A stretch of DNA of 64,000 bases from Selenomonas sp. GTDB lineage: Bacteria > Bacillota > Negativicutes > Selenomonadales > Selenomonadaceae. The notes under the pieces are model-generated. The model did no database searches. It was given only the letters and a program-made list of their open reading frames with translations, and had not been told where the DNA came from. Positions within the stretch are counted from its first letter, which is position 1, and the number at the start of each line of letters is the position of its first letter. A program made the translations under genes and the position numbers. Below, one piece after another: positions 16,818 to 25,333 of this stretch. The stretch covers positions 1 to 64,000 of the forward strand of contig JAGPMW010000004.1 of the NCBI GenBank assembly GCA_018052705.1, read 5' to 3'.

Positions 16818-17491
16818 AGAATCTCCCTTACTGCCTGATAAACCTCGGTATGAATTGCCCCGATGCTGCGCGGCTTTCCTTGCGCAGCGCATTTGACTTT
16901 TGACCAGCCATAGCGCCCAGCCAGCTCAGCATAAGCCCGGTAGCAGCGATGCAGATAGTCCGTATCCTGCTCATGTATGTCCTTTGCCTGCCCGGTAGCA
17001 GCGGCGCGGGCCGCAATCAGCTGATCGGCAACCACTGGCGGCATATCAAGAAAAACGACCCGATCAGGTACCGGCAGCCCCATCTTGTTAAACTCCAGAT
17101 CCCAGAGCCAGTCCAGAAACGCATCGCGTTCAGCTGCATCCGTAAGTTTTACTGCCTGATGCACCATATTGCTGGTTGTATAGCGGTCTGCCAGGATGAT
17201 ATCCCCGGCATCATAAAACTGCTTCCACTTCATCCGAAAAGACGCATAACGATCGACCGCGAAAAATGTCGAAGCGGCAAATGCATTAACGTCCTCTGCA
17301 TGCCCGCCAAAATCGCCATGAAGATACATCCGCACGAGCGCTGAGGAATCGGCCTCATAATCGGGGAATTCGATACGATGAACCCGATAGCCGTCAGCCT
17401 GCAAATGGTCATACAGTGCCCGCGTCTGCGTCGCCTTGCCCGAGCCATCTCCGGCCTCGATAATAATCAATTTCCCTTTGCTCATTCTCAT
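16814..17491 (-). CDS. Thymidylate-kinase-like nucleoside monophosphate kinase
   Basis: This 225-residue P-loop kinase is of the dTMP kinase family. The P-loop reads EAGDGSGKATQT (12-23); the usual thymidylate kinase has GKTTQ or GKSTQ, so one threonine is alanine here. DRY (about residue 79, VDRYASF) and ADRYTTSN, the substrate-binding arginine region, and a lid-like segment rich in A and T are present. It overlaps both neighbours by ATGA. A decarboxylase-tmk pairing also occurs in Bacillus. A second, standard tmk could exist elsewhere, so the precise substrate (dTMP or another dNMP) is open. Confidence 0.8.
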   Translation of the reverse strand: MRMSKGKLIIIEAGDGSGKATQTRALYDHLQADGYRVHRIEFPDYEADSSALVRMYLHGDFGGHAEDVNAFAASTFFAVDRYASFRMKWKQFYDAGDIILADRYTTSNMVHQAVKLTDAAERDAFLDWLWDLEFNKMGLPVPDRVVFLDMPPVVADQLIAARAAATGQAKDIHEQDTDYLHRCYRAYAELAGRYGWSKVKCAAQGKPRSIGAIHTEVYQAVREIL

Positions 17492-18969
17492 CTGTCCTTT
17501 ACCACTTTTATTGTCTGCAGACCGGCGTCTGCCGGGCCGACGACTTTCAGCCCGAGCTGCTGCATGGACCGGATATAGCGCACCGCTGCCACATCGATAA
17601 TATCCCCTGGTGCCAGGATTGGTATTCCCGGCGGGTAGAACATCACCTGCTCCGCAGCAATCCTGCTGACAGCCTGATCAAAGGACACGGGCTCCACATC
17701 AGCAAAGAATGCAGTCCGCGGGTCCAGACCACAACGCGGTACCGGCGGCAAGTCAGCGGGCACCGCAAAGATGCCCCGCCCACGATGCTCCTTCGCCAGC
17801 CGCTGCAGTGCCGTCAAAAGCAGTGCCGTCTCCCGCTCAGTATCGGCATACGAAATAATGAACAACAGATTACAGGCATCGGAAAGCTCGCATTGTATCT
17901 TATATTCATGCCGCAGAATGTTCTCGGCCGCGGGTCCGCTGATGCCTAGACCGCGAACACTGACCGTCACCTTGGTAAGATCAAGAGCGTCGGCCCCGTC
18001 GCCCCCCATGTACTCACTGCCGAAGGACCACAGCCCATCGATCTCATTGATAGCAGCCCGCAGTGCCTCCGCCAGACGTACAGCGCGGCCAATCAGAGCC
18101 GGCCCCTGTTCAGCCAGCTGCAGCCGCGCAATATCGAGCGAAGCCAACAGCAGCTGATTCGGACTCGTCGACTGCAGCAGGCTCGCAGCCTGCCGCACAC
18201 GCTCATAATCTATCCTCATGCCCTTCCCCAGCAGCAGCGAAGTCTGGGTCAGCGAGCCCGTAATCTTATGCGTACTTTGCGCCGCCAGATCCGCCCCGGC
18301 ATCGATAGCCTGTATCGGCAGTGCCTCACTGAACTTTAGATGTGGACCATGAGCCTCATCCACCAGCAGCAGCATCCCGCGGCTGTGCAGCAGTGCGGCC
18401 ACAGCCGCCAGATCGATGGTCACCCCGTAATAGGTTGGATAGACCAGAACAAGTGCCCGCGCCTCCGGGTGCGCCTCGACAGCCGCCTCAATATCGGCCA
18501 GACGGAGCCCCATCGCAATCCCGAGTCTAGTATCGATGGCTGGCTGAATATAGACCGGTCTGACTCCAGCCAGAATAATCCCGCCAACCAGCGAGCGATG
18601 GGCATTGCGCGGAACGAGTACAACATCACCAGGATACAGCGTCCCCATCAGCATCGTATGGATGGCGCCACTGGTCCCGTTAATCATAAACCAGGCTGCA
18701 TCCGCCCCATAGAGCTCGGCTGCCAGAGCCTCTGCCTCCCGGATGCACATGGTCGGCTCGTGCAGGTCATCCAGTTCTTCCATCAGCGAGACTTCTTCCC
18801 GCAGACCTTCCGGCGTGATGAGCTCACGCAGCAATGGATGAGCCCCCAGCCCCTGCTTATGCCCTGGGGTATGAAAAGCGAGAGCGCCATCGCGCGCGTA
18901 GGCCCTCATAGCCTCCGCCACCGGCGCTCTCCGCTGATCCAGCTCTTTTGTTGTTTTACAATCTGACAT
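17488..18969 (-). CDS. Fold-I Orn/Lys/Arg decarboxylase
   Basis: This is a PLP-dependent decarboxylase of the SpeA/CadA/YaaO class (493 residues). AFHTPGHKQG marks the N-terminus. INGTSGAIHT binds the cofactor phosphate, VDEAHGPH holds the Asp that contacts the pyridine nitrogen (204), and STHKITGSLTQTS carries the Schiff-base Lys (235). The C-terminal domain has YPPGIPILAPGD, typical of the family. Lysine, ornithine or arginine cannot be chosen from sequence. Selenomonads are known to attach cadaverine or other polyamines to peptidoglycan, but the enzyme reported there belongs to a different fold. The gene overlaps tmk and the upstream kinase gene. Confidence 0.9.
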   Translation of the reverse strand: MSDCKTTKELDQRRAPVAEAMRAYARDGALAFHTPGHKQGLGAHPLLRELITPEGLREEVSLMEELDDLHEPTMCIREAEALAAELYGADAAWFMINGTSGAIHTMLMGTLYPGDVVLVPRNAHRSLVGGIILAGVRPVYIQPAIDTRLGIAMGLRLADIEAAVEAHPEARALVLVYPTYYGVTIDLAAVAALLHSRGMLLLVDEAHGPHLKFSEALPIQAIDAGADLAAQSTHKITGSLTQTSLLLGKGMRIDYERVRQAASLLQSTSPNQLLLASLDIARLQLAEQGPALIGRAVRLAEALRAAINEIDGLWSFGSEYMGGDGADALDLTKVTVSVRGLGISGPAAENILRHEYKIQCELSDACNLLFIISYADTERETALLLTALQRLAKEHRGRGIFAVPADLPPVPRCGLDPRTAFFADVEPVSFDQAVSRIAAEQVMFYPPGIPILAPGDIIDVAAVRYIRSMQQLGLKVVGPADAGLQTIKVVKDR

Positions 18970-20240
18970 TATCTGCGACCCTTTTTTGCTGTATTGATAA
19001 TTTTAACATTCCGATCGTCCTCAGCCGGCTGGCGGCGGGGCACCCGAAGATGAACTCGTGTCCCCTTGCCAGGTGCAGACACCACATTGATCTCCGCGCC
19101 GATAAGCTTCGCTCGTTCTCTCATCCCCAGCAGCCCGAACTGGCCGGCATGGGAACTCTCCTCTTCGCTAAGAACCTCCGCAGCCTCAGGCATCTCCGGT
19201 TCAGTATCCGTATCAAACCCCTTGCCATCATCCTGTATTAAAACCGACAAAGCATCTGGCCGGCAGAGCACCCGCAGCCGGGCCTTATCGGTTCCGGAAT
19301 GATGCGCTGCATTGTTCAGAGCCTCCTGTACAATACGGAAAATCGCAATTTCAACATGCTTCGGCAATTCATAGGGCTGCCCATCAATGCTAAAATCGGT
19401 TGACAGTATTCCTCGCGAAGCCATTTGTCCTACCAGCTGATTCAAGGCCGGAGCAAGACCCAGATCATCCAGGGCCATGGGCCGCATATCAAAGATAACC
19501 TGACGTATATTCGTCAGACAATCCCGAATCTGCTTCCTAAGCTCCTGCAACGTTTGCTTCGCCTCTTCCGGATCATAATCGACGAGCTTTTCCGCCACTG
19601 AGGTCTGGAAAATCAGGTTTGCCAAATCCTGTGCCGGACCATCATGGATCTCACACGATACCCGATAACGCTCTTCTTCCTGCGCCTTGATAATACGAGC
19701 CCCCACAAATTTATCCTTCTGCACGGCCTCGATTTTCCATACCACACCACTGACCTGTGAGCTCAGATAAGACAGTACCGAGCCGATAGCAAGCGCTAAA
19801 TGTTCCGCCTGTACCAGCATAACCTGCAAATGACGCAGACGAAGCTCCAGTTTGTCGCGCTGTAACCGCAGTCCCTGTTCTTTTTCACGTTCTACGCCCA
19901 ATGCTACCTGAACATTCTTGACTGCCTCATAGCTCGCCCGGATCTTTTCCTCTGAATAATTTTGAAAATTACTGCTGACCAGAACCAGTTTCTGCTTTTC
20001 CTGCTGTTCCTGACGGGCCAGCTCATCCACCCGCTGAATCGTCTGCGCTGCTTTCTCCTTAAGCTCGGCCAGCATCTTCTTACTGGCCTCTACTTCGCTC
20101 CGCGCTGTTTCATATATATCAAAAATCTGTGCCTTGTTATCTTCAATTTTATTAATGGTGTCGGTCAGGATCTTTTTGAGGGAGACTTCCTTGAGTCCAT
20201 CATTTATGTCCATCAAATTTTGACCATTCAGGTCTGCCAT
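18969..20240 (-). CDS. DegS-like soluble sensor histidine kinase
   Basis: This cytoplasmic kinase has 423 residues and no membrane helix. Residues about 10-185 are mostly coiled coil, as in DegS. The HisKA_3 box has the phosphorylated His at 199 (EERYRVSCEIHDGPAQDL). The ATPase domain has EALNNAAHHS (306-315), DDGKGFD (337-343) and FGLLGMRER (368-376). No LuxR-type (DegU-like) response regulator is adjacent, so its partner must be elsewhere. GGAGG precedes the ATG at 20240. It is the first gene of the group leading to rsmA. DegS is the closest well-known relative, although the signal is unknown. Confidence 0.85.
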   Translation of the reverse strand: MADLNGQNLMDINDGLKEVSLKKILTDTINKIEDNKAQIFDIYETARSEVEASKKMLAELKEKAAQTIQRVDELARQEQQEKQKLVLVSSNFQNYSEEKIRASYEAVKNVQVALGVEREKEQGLRLQRDKLELRLRHLQVMLVQAEHLALAIGSVLSYLSSQVSGVVWKIEAVQKDKFVGARIIKAQEEERYRVSCEIHDGPAQDLANLIFQTSVAEKLVDYDPEEAKQTLQELRKQIRDCLTNIRQVIFDMRPMALDDLGLAPALNQLVGQMASRGILSTDFSIDGQPYELPKHVEIAIFRIVQEALNNAAHHSGTDKARLRVLCRPDALSVLIQDDGKGFDTDTEPEMPEAAEVLSEEESSHAGQFGLLGMRERAKLIGAEINVVSAPGKGTRVHLRVPRRQPAEDDRNVKIINTAKKGRR

Positions 20241-20326
20241 GCTTGTCCTCCGTTCTTGTCGTATACCCGCTTGTTTGATGATACCTGTTCCCTAACCGCC
20301 CAAAGCAAGGACACATACAGCCGCTT

Positions 20327-20536
20327 TCATTTCCGATGGTTCCGACTGTATACACGGATTACAGCCAGACCAGCCATTGCGCCCAGCAGAATATACAGGT
20401 CCGTAGAGCGAAAAAGCGAATCCACACCGTTCTCCTGAGCCTTGACATATACAGCGCCCAAGACCAGTAAAACCACGAGTACATTAGAAATAGCCTTGCC
20501 ATGTTTCTTCAATATATCGATCTCGTCCACCCTCAT
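20327..20536 (-). CDS. Small two-helix membrane protein, unknown function
   Basis: The product is 69 residues with two predicted membrane helices (about 15-31 and 47-61), short charged ends and a basic C-terminus (RNHRK). No family was recognised. It has its own promoter upstream and is 86 bp before the DegS-like kinase, so it may be cotranscribed with it. The ribosome-binding site (TAGAGA) is weak. Confidence 0.6.
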   Translation of the reverse strand: MRVDEIDILKKHGKAISNVLVVLLVLGAVYVKAQENGVDSLFRSTDLYILLGAMAGLAVIRVYSRNHRK

Positions 20537-20578
20537 TCTCTACATAATATCAATATTCAGCTAGAATACCCCTCTTAA

Positions 20579-20606
20579 ATTTTACTATGAAAGTCTAAGA
20601 AGTCAA
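20579..20606 (-). promoter_or_regulatory. Promoter upstream of the small membrane protein and DegS-like kinase
   Basis: TTGACT (20601-20606), a 16-bp spacer and TAAAAT (20579-20584) read on the minus strand, 43 bp before the start codon. Confidence 0.6.
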
Positions 20607-20657
20607 GGCCTAAAGGCGCAGACTGATTGCCTCTTTATTTAAGGGCTCGAAGCAGAC

Positions 20658-20686
20658 TTGCTTTTATCGGCAAATACCTTTAAAAT
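20658..20686 (+). promoter_or_regulatory. Promoter of the YgbA-family gene
   Basis: TTGCTT (20658-20663), a 17-bp spacer and TAAAAT (20681-20686). It is followed at the expected start region by ATAATGGTATTAT, a short AT-rich inverted repeat that could be an operator. The start codon lies 47 bp downstream of the -10. Confidence 0.5.
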
Positions 20687-20732
20687 GAATAATGGTATTA
20701 TCATTACTAACCAGATTGAAAGGTGATTCAGT

Positions 20733-21194
20733 ATGAGTATATTTTCACGTTTCTTACCGAAAAGAAAACCGGTAGAAATAAAAAACAATATCCCCAAAGA
20801 AAAAGCCAATATCCGCAAAACTTTTGGTGTGTACTGCCACAGCCATCACAGCACGCCAGGTGACAAACTTTGTCCGAAATGCACAGCACTGCTCGCTACA
20901 ATTATGACAAAAATGAACCGCTGTCCTTATGGCATCACCAAACCAATCTGCGACCGCTGTGATCGTACAGTCAATTGCTTTGGATCGAGCCAGGCCCAGG
21001 AATTCCTAAAAATCATGGGTTCCACGCAAAAGCGCATGTTCCTGCATCATCCGATAATGACGGTCAAGCATAAACTGGCCAGCATGGGCGTGGATTATGC
21101 CAAATATCAGCAGGCCAAGAAGATTGACGACAAGGTCAAAGCCAAGGATAAAGCAGCTAAAGGACGGGCTAAGGAGCGCAAGTCCCAAAAATAA
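20733..21194 (+). CDS. ygbA: Nitrous oxide-stimulated promoter (YgbA) family protein
   Basis: This 153-residue protein has the family pattern: CHSHHSTPGDKLCPKCTALLA, RCPYGITKPICDRCDRTVNCF and KRMFLHHPIMTVKH. Several conserved cysteines (CPKC, CDRC) suggest metal or iron-sulphur binding. YgbA in enteric bacteria is part of the NsrR/nitric-oxide stress regulon, but its biochemical role is not settled. The lysine-rich C-terminal tail (about 115-153) lies outside the conserved region. GAAAGGTG precedes the ATG. It is transcribed alone and ends at a terminator shared with the FtsW-like gene. Confidence 0.85.
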   Translation: MSIFSRFLPKRKPVEIKNNIPKEKANIRKTFGVYCHSHHSTPGDKLCPKCTALLATIMTKMNRCPYGITKPICDRCDRTVNCFGSSQAQEFLKIMGSTQKRMFLHHPIMTVKHKLASMGVDYAKYQQAKKIDDKVKAKDKAAKGRAKERKSQK

Positions 21195-21228
21195 TAACCC
21201 GGATTCAATCTCGGATTCCTGCCTCAGG

Positions 21229-21272
21229 AAAAGCGAATGTCAGAACGCAACCGCGTTCTGACATTCGCTTTT
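21229..21272. terminator. Bidirectional terminator between ygbA and the FtsW-like gene
   Basis: A perfect 20-bp inverted repeat (AAAAGCGAATGTCAGAACGC and its complement) with the 4-nt loop AACC is followed by a T-run on the plus strand and an A-rich flank for the minus strand. Confidence 0.9.
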
Positions 21273-22451
21273 TTATTTCACTAACCGCAACTTTGGTTTT
21301 TCCTCATCCGTTTTAGAACTTATATCTTCCTGCAATAATTCTCCTGTTTTCCGCGACCTTGCATGATCACAGATATTAAGGAGCATTCCCATCGCCATCA
21401 TGGTGACGATCAACGATGAACCACCATAACTGATAAACGGCAAAGGTACGCCGACAACAGCAAACATTCCGCCGACCATCGCCAGATTCGCAATTGCCTG
21501 TCCCATGATCAGAATCATGATTCCCGTCGCCAGCATCTGACCGAACTCATCCTCGGCCCGATTGGCAACACGCACACAGAAAAGGATCAGCAGCCCAAAT
21601 AAGAGGAACACCATAAGCGCACCTACATATCCATGTTCCTGACAAAAAATCGCAAACGCAAAATCAGTATGTGCCTCGGGCAGATACTCATACTTACTCA
21701 CGCCGTCACCCAGTCCCATTCCCCAAAAACCGCCCGATCCAATGGTGGAAAGGGACTGAACCGTCTGATAGCCGATTCCCTGTGCATCTGACCAGGGATT
21801 CAGCATGATTTTGATACGATTCAGCCGGTACGGCTGAACCGTAATCATCAACAGCATAGCCGCAGCCACGGCCCCAATCATTCCCCGCAAATGCCATTTA
21901 GGCAGCCCAACCACGACTGCCATGATAATTGGAACGCCAATGATAATACAAGCGGTACCCATATCCGGCTCCAGCTCAGTCAAAAAGGCCATGAGCAGGA
22001 TAACCAGATACTGCATATTGCCAATACTGGCAGCCCGGCGACGCTTAATGCGAACAGATAAAGCTGCAGCCGCCAGCATCAAAGCAAGTAATTTGGCAAA
22101 CTCGGCTGGCTGAAAACCAAAACCGGCAACCGACAACCAGCGCTTCGCGCCATTGACCGACGTCCCAATCAGCAGCACAGCAACGAGCGCCAGAACAGTC
22201 ATCAACAGCAGCAACGGCATCATCAACCGCCAGCGCTGATAATTGACTTTCCGGCAAAAAATAAATGCCGCTACACCAATCACCAGCCAGAAAACATGCC
22301 GAGTCAGGAAATAATACGGATTATCGAAATCGGTAGTAGCCAGAACAAAGCTGGAACTGAATACATTGATCGTGCCCAGTACCATCAGAATGACCATGAT
22401 GACGATAATCGGCTCGGCATCATTATTCCACAGTGTCTTGCGGATTCGCAC
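21273..22451 (-). CDS. ftsW: FtsW/RodA/SpoVE-family (FtsW-like) peptidoglycan polymerase
   Basis: This SEDS-family membrane protein (392 residues, about ten predicted helices) polymerises lipid II glycan strands with a partner penicillin-binding protein. NGAKRWL, LAEFAK-like QPAEFAK, LEPDMGTA and YLPEAHTDFAFAIFCQEHGYVG are the conserved loops, and PLPFISYGGSS lies near the C-terminus. The EAHTDF loop favours FtsW/SpoVE over RodA. The start is GTG with GGAGG before it. No mur or divIB gene is beside it, so the division assignment comes from motifs alone. It shares its transcript direction with trmB just upstream. Confidence 0.85.
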   Translation of the reverse strand: MRIRKTLWNNDAEPIIVIMVILMVLGTINVFSSSFVLATTDFDNPYYFLTRHVFWLVIGVAAFIFCRKVNYQRWRLMMPLLLLMTVLALVAVLLIGTSVNGAKRWLSVAGFGFQPAEFAKLLALMLAAAALSVRIKRRRAASIGNMQYLVILLMAFLTELEPDMGTACIIIGVPIIMAVVVGLPKWHLRGMIGAVAAAMLLMITVQPYRLNRIKIMLNPWSDAQGIGYQTVQSLSTIGSGGFWGMGLGDGVSKYEYLPEAHTDFAFAIFCQEHGYVGALMVFLLFGLLILFCVRVANRAEDEFGQMLATGIMILIMGQAIANLAMVGGMFAVVGVPLPFISYGGSSLIVTMMAMGMLLNICDHARSRKTGELLQEDISSKTDEEKPKLRLVK

Positions 22452-22482
22452 GGTACGGCCTCCTTTGCTGATTCATTCCGCT

Positions 22483-23133
22483 TCAGTCAAAAATCACTTC
22501 ACAGCGATTGATCTTCTCGCCAAAACCACTGAATTTACGCTCATATTCTGTCATGATATTATCTGGTGGATTTTCCGCATGCAAATCAAACGATACATGC
22601 TGTACCTTCAACCCTGCAGCCTCAAACTGTTCCAACGAAAAATCAAACAACGGCCGGTTGTCGGTCTTGAAATGCAGCTCGCCCGGTTTCTTCAGGAAGT
22701 TCCGATATTTCTCCAAAAAACCAATATGTGTCAGCCGGCGCTTCGCATGGCGTTTCTTCGGCCAGGGATCGCAAAAATTAATGTAGAAGCGATCCACCTC
22801 CGCCTCGGCAAAGATATTCTCGATATGATTGATATCAAAAACCAGCAGCCGGACATTGGTCAGCCCCATCCCGGCAATTTTCTTAGCCGCCGAATACAAT
22901 ACATCCTGCTGAGCTTCGATGCCAATATAGTTATTTTCCGGATGACGCTCTGCCAACTGGCTGATGAAATCCCCCTTGCCCGTTCCAAGCTCGACATGAA
23001 GCGGCGCCTGCCGGCCAAAAAGGGCCGCCCACTGCCCCTTTTTCTCCTCACCGATCTCCTGATCACGGCTGAATACGAAAGAATCGAATTCATGGATTGC
23101 TTCGTCCACCCAGGGCTTTCTTCTTAAACGCAC
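22483..23133 (-). CDS. trmB: tRNA (guanine-N7-)-methyltransferase TrmB
   Basis: TrmB methylates G46 in the tRNA variable loop using S-adenosylmethionine. The 216-residue product has ELGTGKGDF (cofactor motif), YIGIEAQ and YINFCDPWPKKRHAKRRL, the PWxKxxHxKRR signature of the family. ELHFKTDNRPLFDFSL and the C-terminal TEYERKF block are also present. The start is GTG. It lies 31 bp upstream of the FtsW-like gene and 26 bp downstream of the AAA+ regulator, so the three may share a transcript. Confidence 0.95.
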   Translation of the reverse strand: MRLRRKPWVDEAIHEFDSFVFSRDQEIGEEKKGQWAALFGRQAPLHVELGTGKGDFISQLAERHPENNYIGIEAQQDVLYSAAKKIAGMGLTNVRLLVFDINHIENIFAEAEVDRFYINFCDPWPKKRHAKRRLTHIGFLEKYRNFLKKPGELHFKTDNRPLFDFSLEQFEAAGLKVQHVSFDLHAENPPDNIMTEYERKFSGFGEKINRCEVIFD

Positions 23134-23159
23134 AGTCTGTTACTCCTTTAACCTTATGA

Positions 23160-25076
23160 TTACTTCTTCTCTAAGCCATACTTCTTCAGATAACGATACA
23201 ACGTCACGCGGCTGACATTCAGCAGGTTGGCCAGACGGCTGACATTGCCCCCAGCAGCTTTCCAGGCCTTGACGAACACATCCTTATCCTCTTTCCATTT
23301 ATTATCCGGCTTCACATCGCCCATCAGACTGATGGCAGACGGGCCAATCTCGCTGCTTGCCGTATTGAAGAACGCATACTCGAGCACACTCTGCAGCTGC
23401 TTGATATTGCCCGGCCAGTCATAGTCCCGCAGGACCTTGTCCGTCTCCGGCAGGATACGCTTCGGATCCATCTGATGCTGTTCCGCCAGCTCACTGACGA
23501 TATGCTCGGCCAGCTTCGGGATATCCTCCCGGCGGCTGCGCAGTGCCGGTACACGGACCACACTCTTGGAGACACACTCATAAAGCTCACGCGCAAATAG
23601 ACCGCGCTCCGTAAGCCGCTTGAGATCGCTGTCACAGGCAGCAATAATACGCACATCAATAGTACGCTCTACATCCTCGCCAATCCGAGTAGTCCGGCCT
23701 GTTGTCAAAGCATCTGCCAGCTTGACCGCAATATTCTTTGGCATCTTCTCAATCTCATCAAGGAACAAAGTACCACCAGAAGCAAGTTCCAGCCGGCCCT
23801 GATGACTGACCTCCGGGTCAAGCATCACACCAAAAAGTTCCTGCTCTAAAAGTTCCGGCGTCGTATCCCCGCAGCGCAGCGTGATAAGCGGACCCGCAGC
23901 CCGTGGGCTGGCCTGATGGATGCCATGTGCCATACGCTGCTTGCCTGTACCAGCCTCTCCCTGAATCAGGATGTGGTGCTTATTGCGCGCCACACGGGCA
24001 GCCTTATTGCGAACATTAGCAAATGTCGTCCCTTCACCTACCATAGAGTTCAGACTGTACTTCGCCGTATAACCAGCCGCATGCGCGACCAGTGTACGCA
24101 GATCCTCAATCGGCATGGAGACAACCACGACACTCTGGACTGCCTGATCCTCATCACGTTCAAGTGGCACTACCGTCGTAATATCTTCGTAGGTCTTGCT
24201 CGGCGTGATCCAGGTAACCTCTTTATTGTAGGACGGTACCCCACGGAAACCTTTATAAACAGGCGTATGCTGATAGTTCATAATCACATCGTTGAGGTTC
24301 GACGTGCTTTTGCCTTCAACATTCTTCTTGGCGCCGATCCCCTCGAGCCGCGTATGCCCCATCTGATTTGCATAGGCCACCTCGCCGCCCGGCATTACAT
24401 GATAGACCGCAAAAGGTGTTGCATCAAGGATCGTCTCCTCTGCCTTGATGCGGATGGACTCTGTCAAGTGCTGTTCCAGCGCCGTCTTCATCGTCAGCAG
24501 CAGCGAGATAACAGCATCCTGTGGCATCGCAGCCTGCTCCATGGAAACTAACGTAATAATATAGTGAAATTCACCATTAACTCTGACCGGCGCCGAGCAG
24601 GCATCCCCCAGCTGGCACTCCTTGACCCACATCTCCGGACCAAACATCCAGAACGGAGTCTGATGCTCATAGGCCACACTGATGCTGGATGTACCGACCT
24701 GCTCAATACCAACACTGGCACCTTCGATCTCACCAGGCGTCATCTGATAGAATGGCAGCGAATAACTCTTGAGAACCGTGCAGTCAGCGTCAATCAACAG
24801 CAGACTCAAATTGTATTCCTGAAAGAATTCGCGGATGCCTTCGCTAAGACAGCTCAGATAATCAATGGCATCCTGATGCTTGGATTGTAATTCCTGGAAT
24901 TTATCCTTGGACAGACGATGCTCGATATTCATCGTTTCCTGACCAATGCCCAGTGCCTCGCTCTTCTGCCACGATTCAGCCACCCACGGATGAACATTCG
25001 GGTCAAGCACCCCGTCTGCTGTAAACTTCTGATAATAAGCTTCGAGTTTGCTCCTGCTCCGATGCTCTCTGATCAT
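23160..25076 (-). CDS. AcoR-like AAA+ transcription regulator without the GAFTGA loop
   Basis: This 638-residue regulator has an N-terminal GAF-type sensor (about 60-205), a PAS-like segment (about 215-330), an AAA+ domain and a Fis-type helix-turn-helix (about 600-633, NVSRLANLLNVSRVTLYRYL). Walker A is GEAGTGKQ (373-380) and Walker B is GGTLFLDEIEKM (434-445). Sigma-54 activators have GAFTGA between ELFG and GRLELA. Here ELFG (413-416) is followed by only ten residues, without GAFTGA, before GRLELA. It therefore should not activate sigma-54 and may act as TyrR does with the housekeeping polymerase. GGAGG precedes the ATG. The ligand and targets are unknown. Confidence 0.85.
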   Translation of the reverse strand: MIREHRSRSKLEAYYQKFTADGVLDPNVHPWVAESWQKSEALGIGQETMNIEHRLSKDKFQELQSKHQDAIDYLSCLSEGIREFFQEYNLSLLLIDADCTVLKSYSLPFYQMTPGEIEGASVGIEQVGTSSISVAYEHQTPFWMFGPEMWVKECQLGDACSAPVRVNGEFHYIITLVSMEQAAMPQDAVISLLLTMKTALEQHLTESIRIKAEETILDATPFAVYHVMPGGEVAYANQMGHTRLEGIGAKKNVEGKSTSNLNDVIMNYQHTPVYKGFRGVPSYNKEVTWITPSKTYEDITTVVPLERDEDQAVQSVVVVSMPIEDLRTLVAHAAGYTAKYSLNSMVGEGTTFANVRNKAARVARNKHHILIQGEAGTGKQRMAHGIHQASPRAAGPLITLRCGDTTPELLEQELFGVMLDPEVSHQGRLELASGGTLFLDEIEKMPKNIAVKLADALTTGRTTRIGEDVERTIDVRIIAACDSDLKRLTERGLFARELYECVSKSVVRVPALRSRREDIPKLAEHIVSELAEQHQMDPKRILPETDKVLRDYDWPGNIKQLQSVLEYAFFNTASSEIGPSAISLMGDVKPDNKWKEDKDVFVKAWKAAGGNVSRLANLLNVSRVTLYRYLKKYGLEKK

Positions 25077-25135
25077 GTTTTTTCCTCCTATGTCATTCCC
25101 TTAGGAATCTTATTCTGCAAGTTATCGTACCTTTC

Positions 25136-25164
25136 ATTTTACCAAGCATTATGCCGTCCTGCAA
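25136..25164 (-). promoter_or_regulatory. Promoter of the AAA+ regulator gene
   Basis: TTGCAG (25159-25164), a 17-bp spacer and TAAAAT (25136-25141) on the minus strand, about 60 bp before the start codon. Confidence 0.6.
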
Positions 25165-25171
25165 ATATTTT

Positions 25172-25187
25172 TGTAAAAAAGTTTACA
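25172..25187. promoter_or_regulatory. Inverted-repeat operator candidate upstream of the AAA+ regulator
   Basis: TGTAAA, four bases, TTTACA: a perfect 6-4-6 inverted repeat, 8 bp upstream of the -35 of the minus-strand promoter. The protein that binds is unknown. Confidence 0.4.
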
Positions 25188-25256
25188 CTTTCCCTAAAAA
25201 CAGCAGTGTCCTTCACTGTCAACACCAGCCGTCAACCGGGAACCCCTGCTGCCGTA

Positions 25257-25285
25257 TTGGTAAATAACTGCTGCTATGGTATAAT
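25257..25285 (+). promoter_or_regulatory. Promoter of the 110-residue membrane protein gene
   Basis: TTGGTA (25257-25262), a 17-bp spacer and a perfect TATAAT (25280-25285), 48 bp before the start codon. Confidence 0.7.
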
Positions 25286-25333
25286 TGAAAAGTACGCGAT
25301 TTATATCATTTCTCAATAGGAGGACTGACTGAC

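Noticed and set aside
20686-20703. Fur box upstream of ygbA
   Set aside because: TGATAAT and ATTAT are separated by three bases instead of one and one arm has an extra base, so the match to the 7-1-7 Fur consensus is poor.
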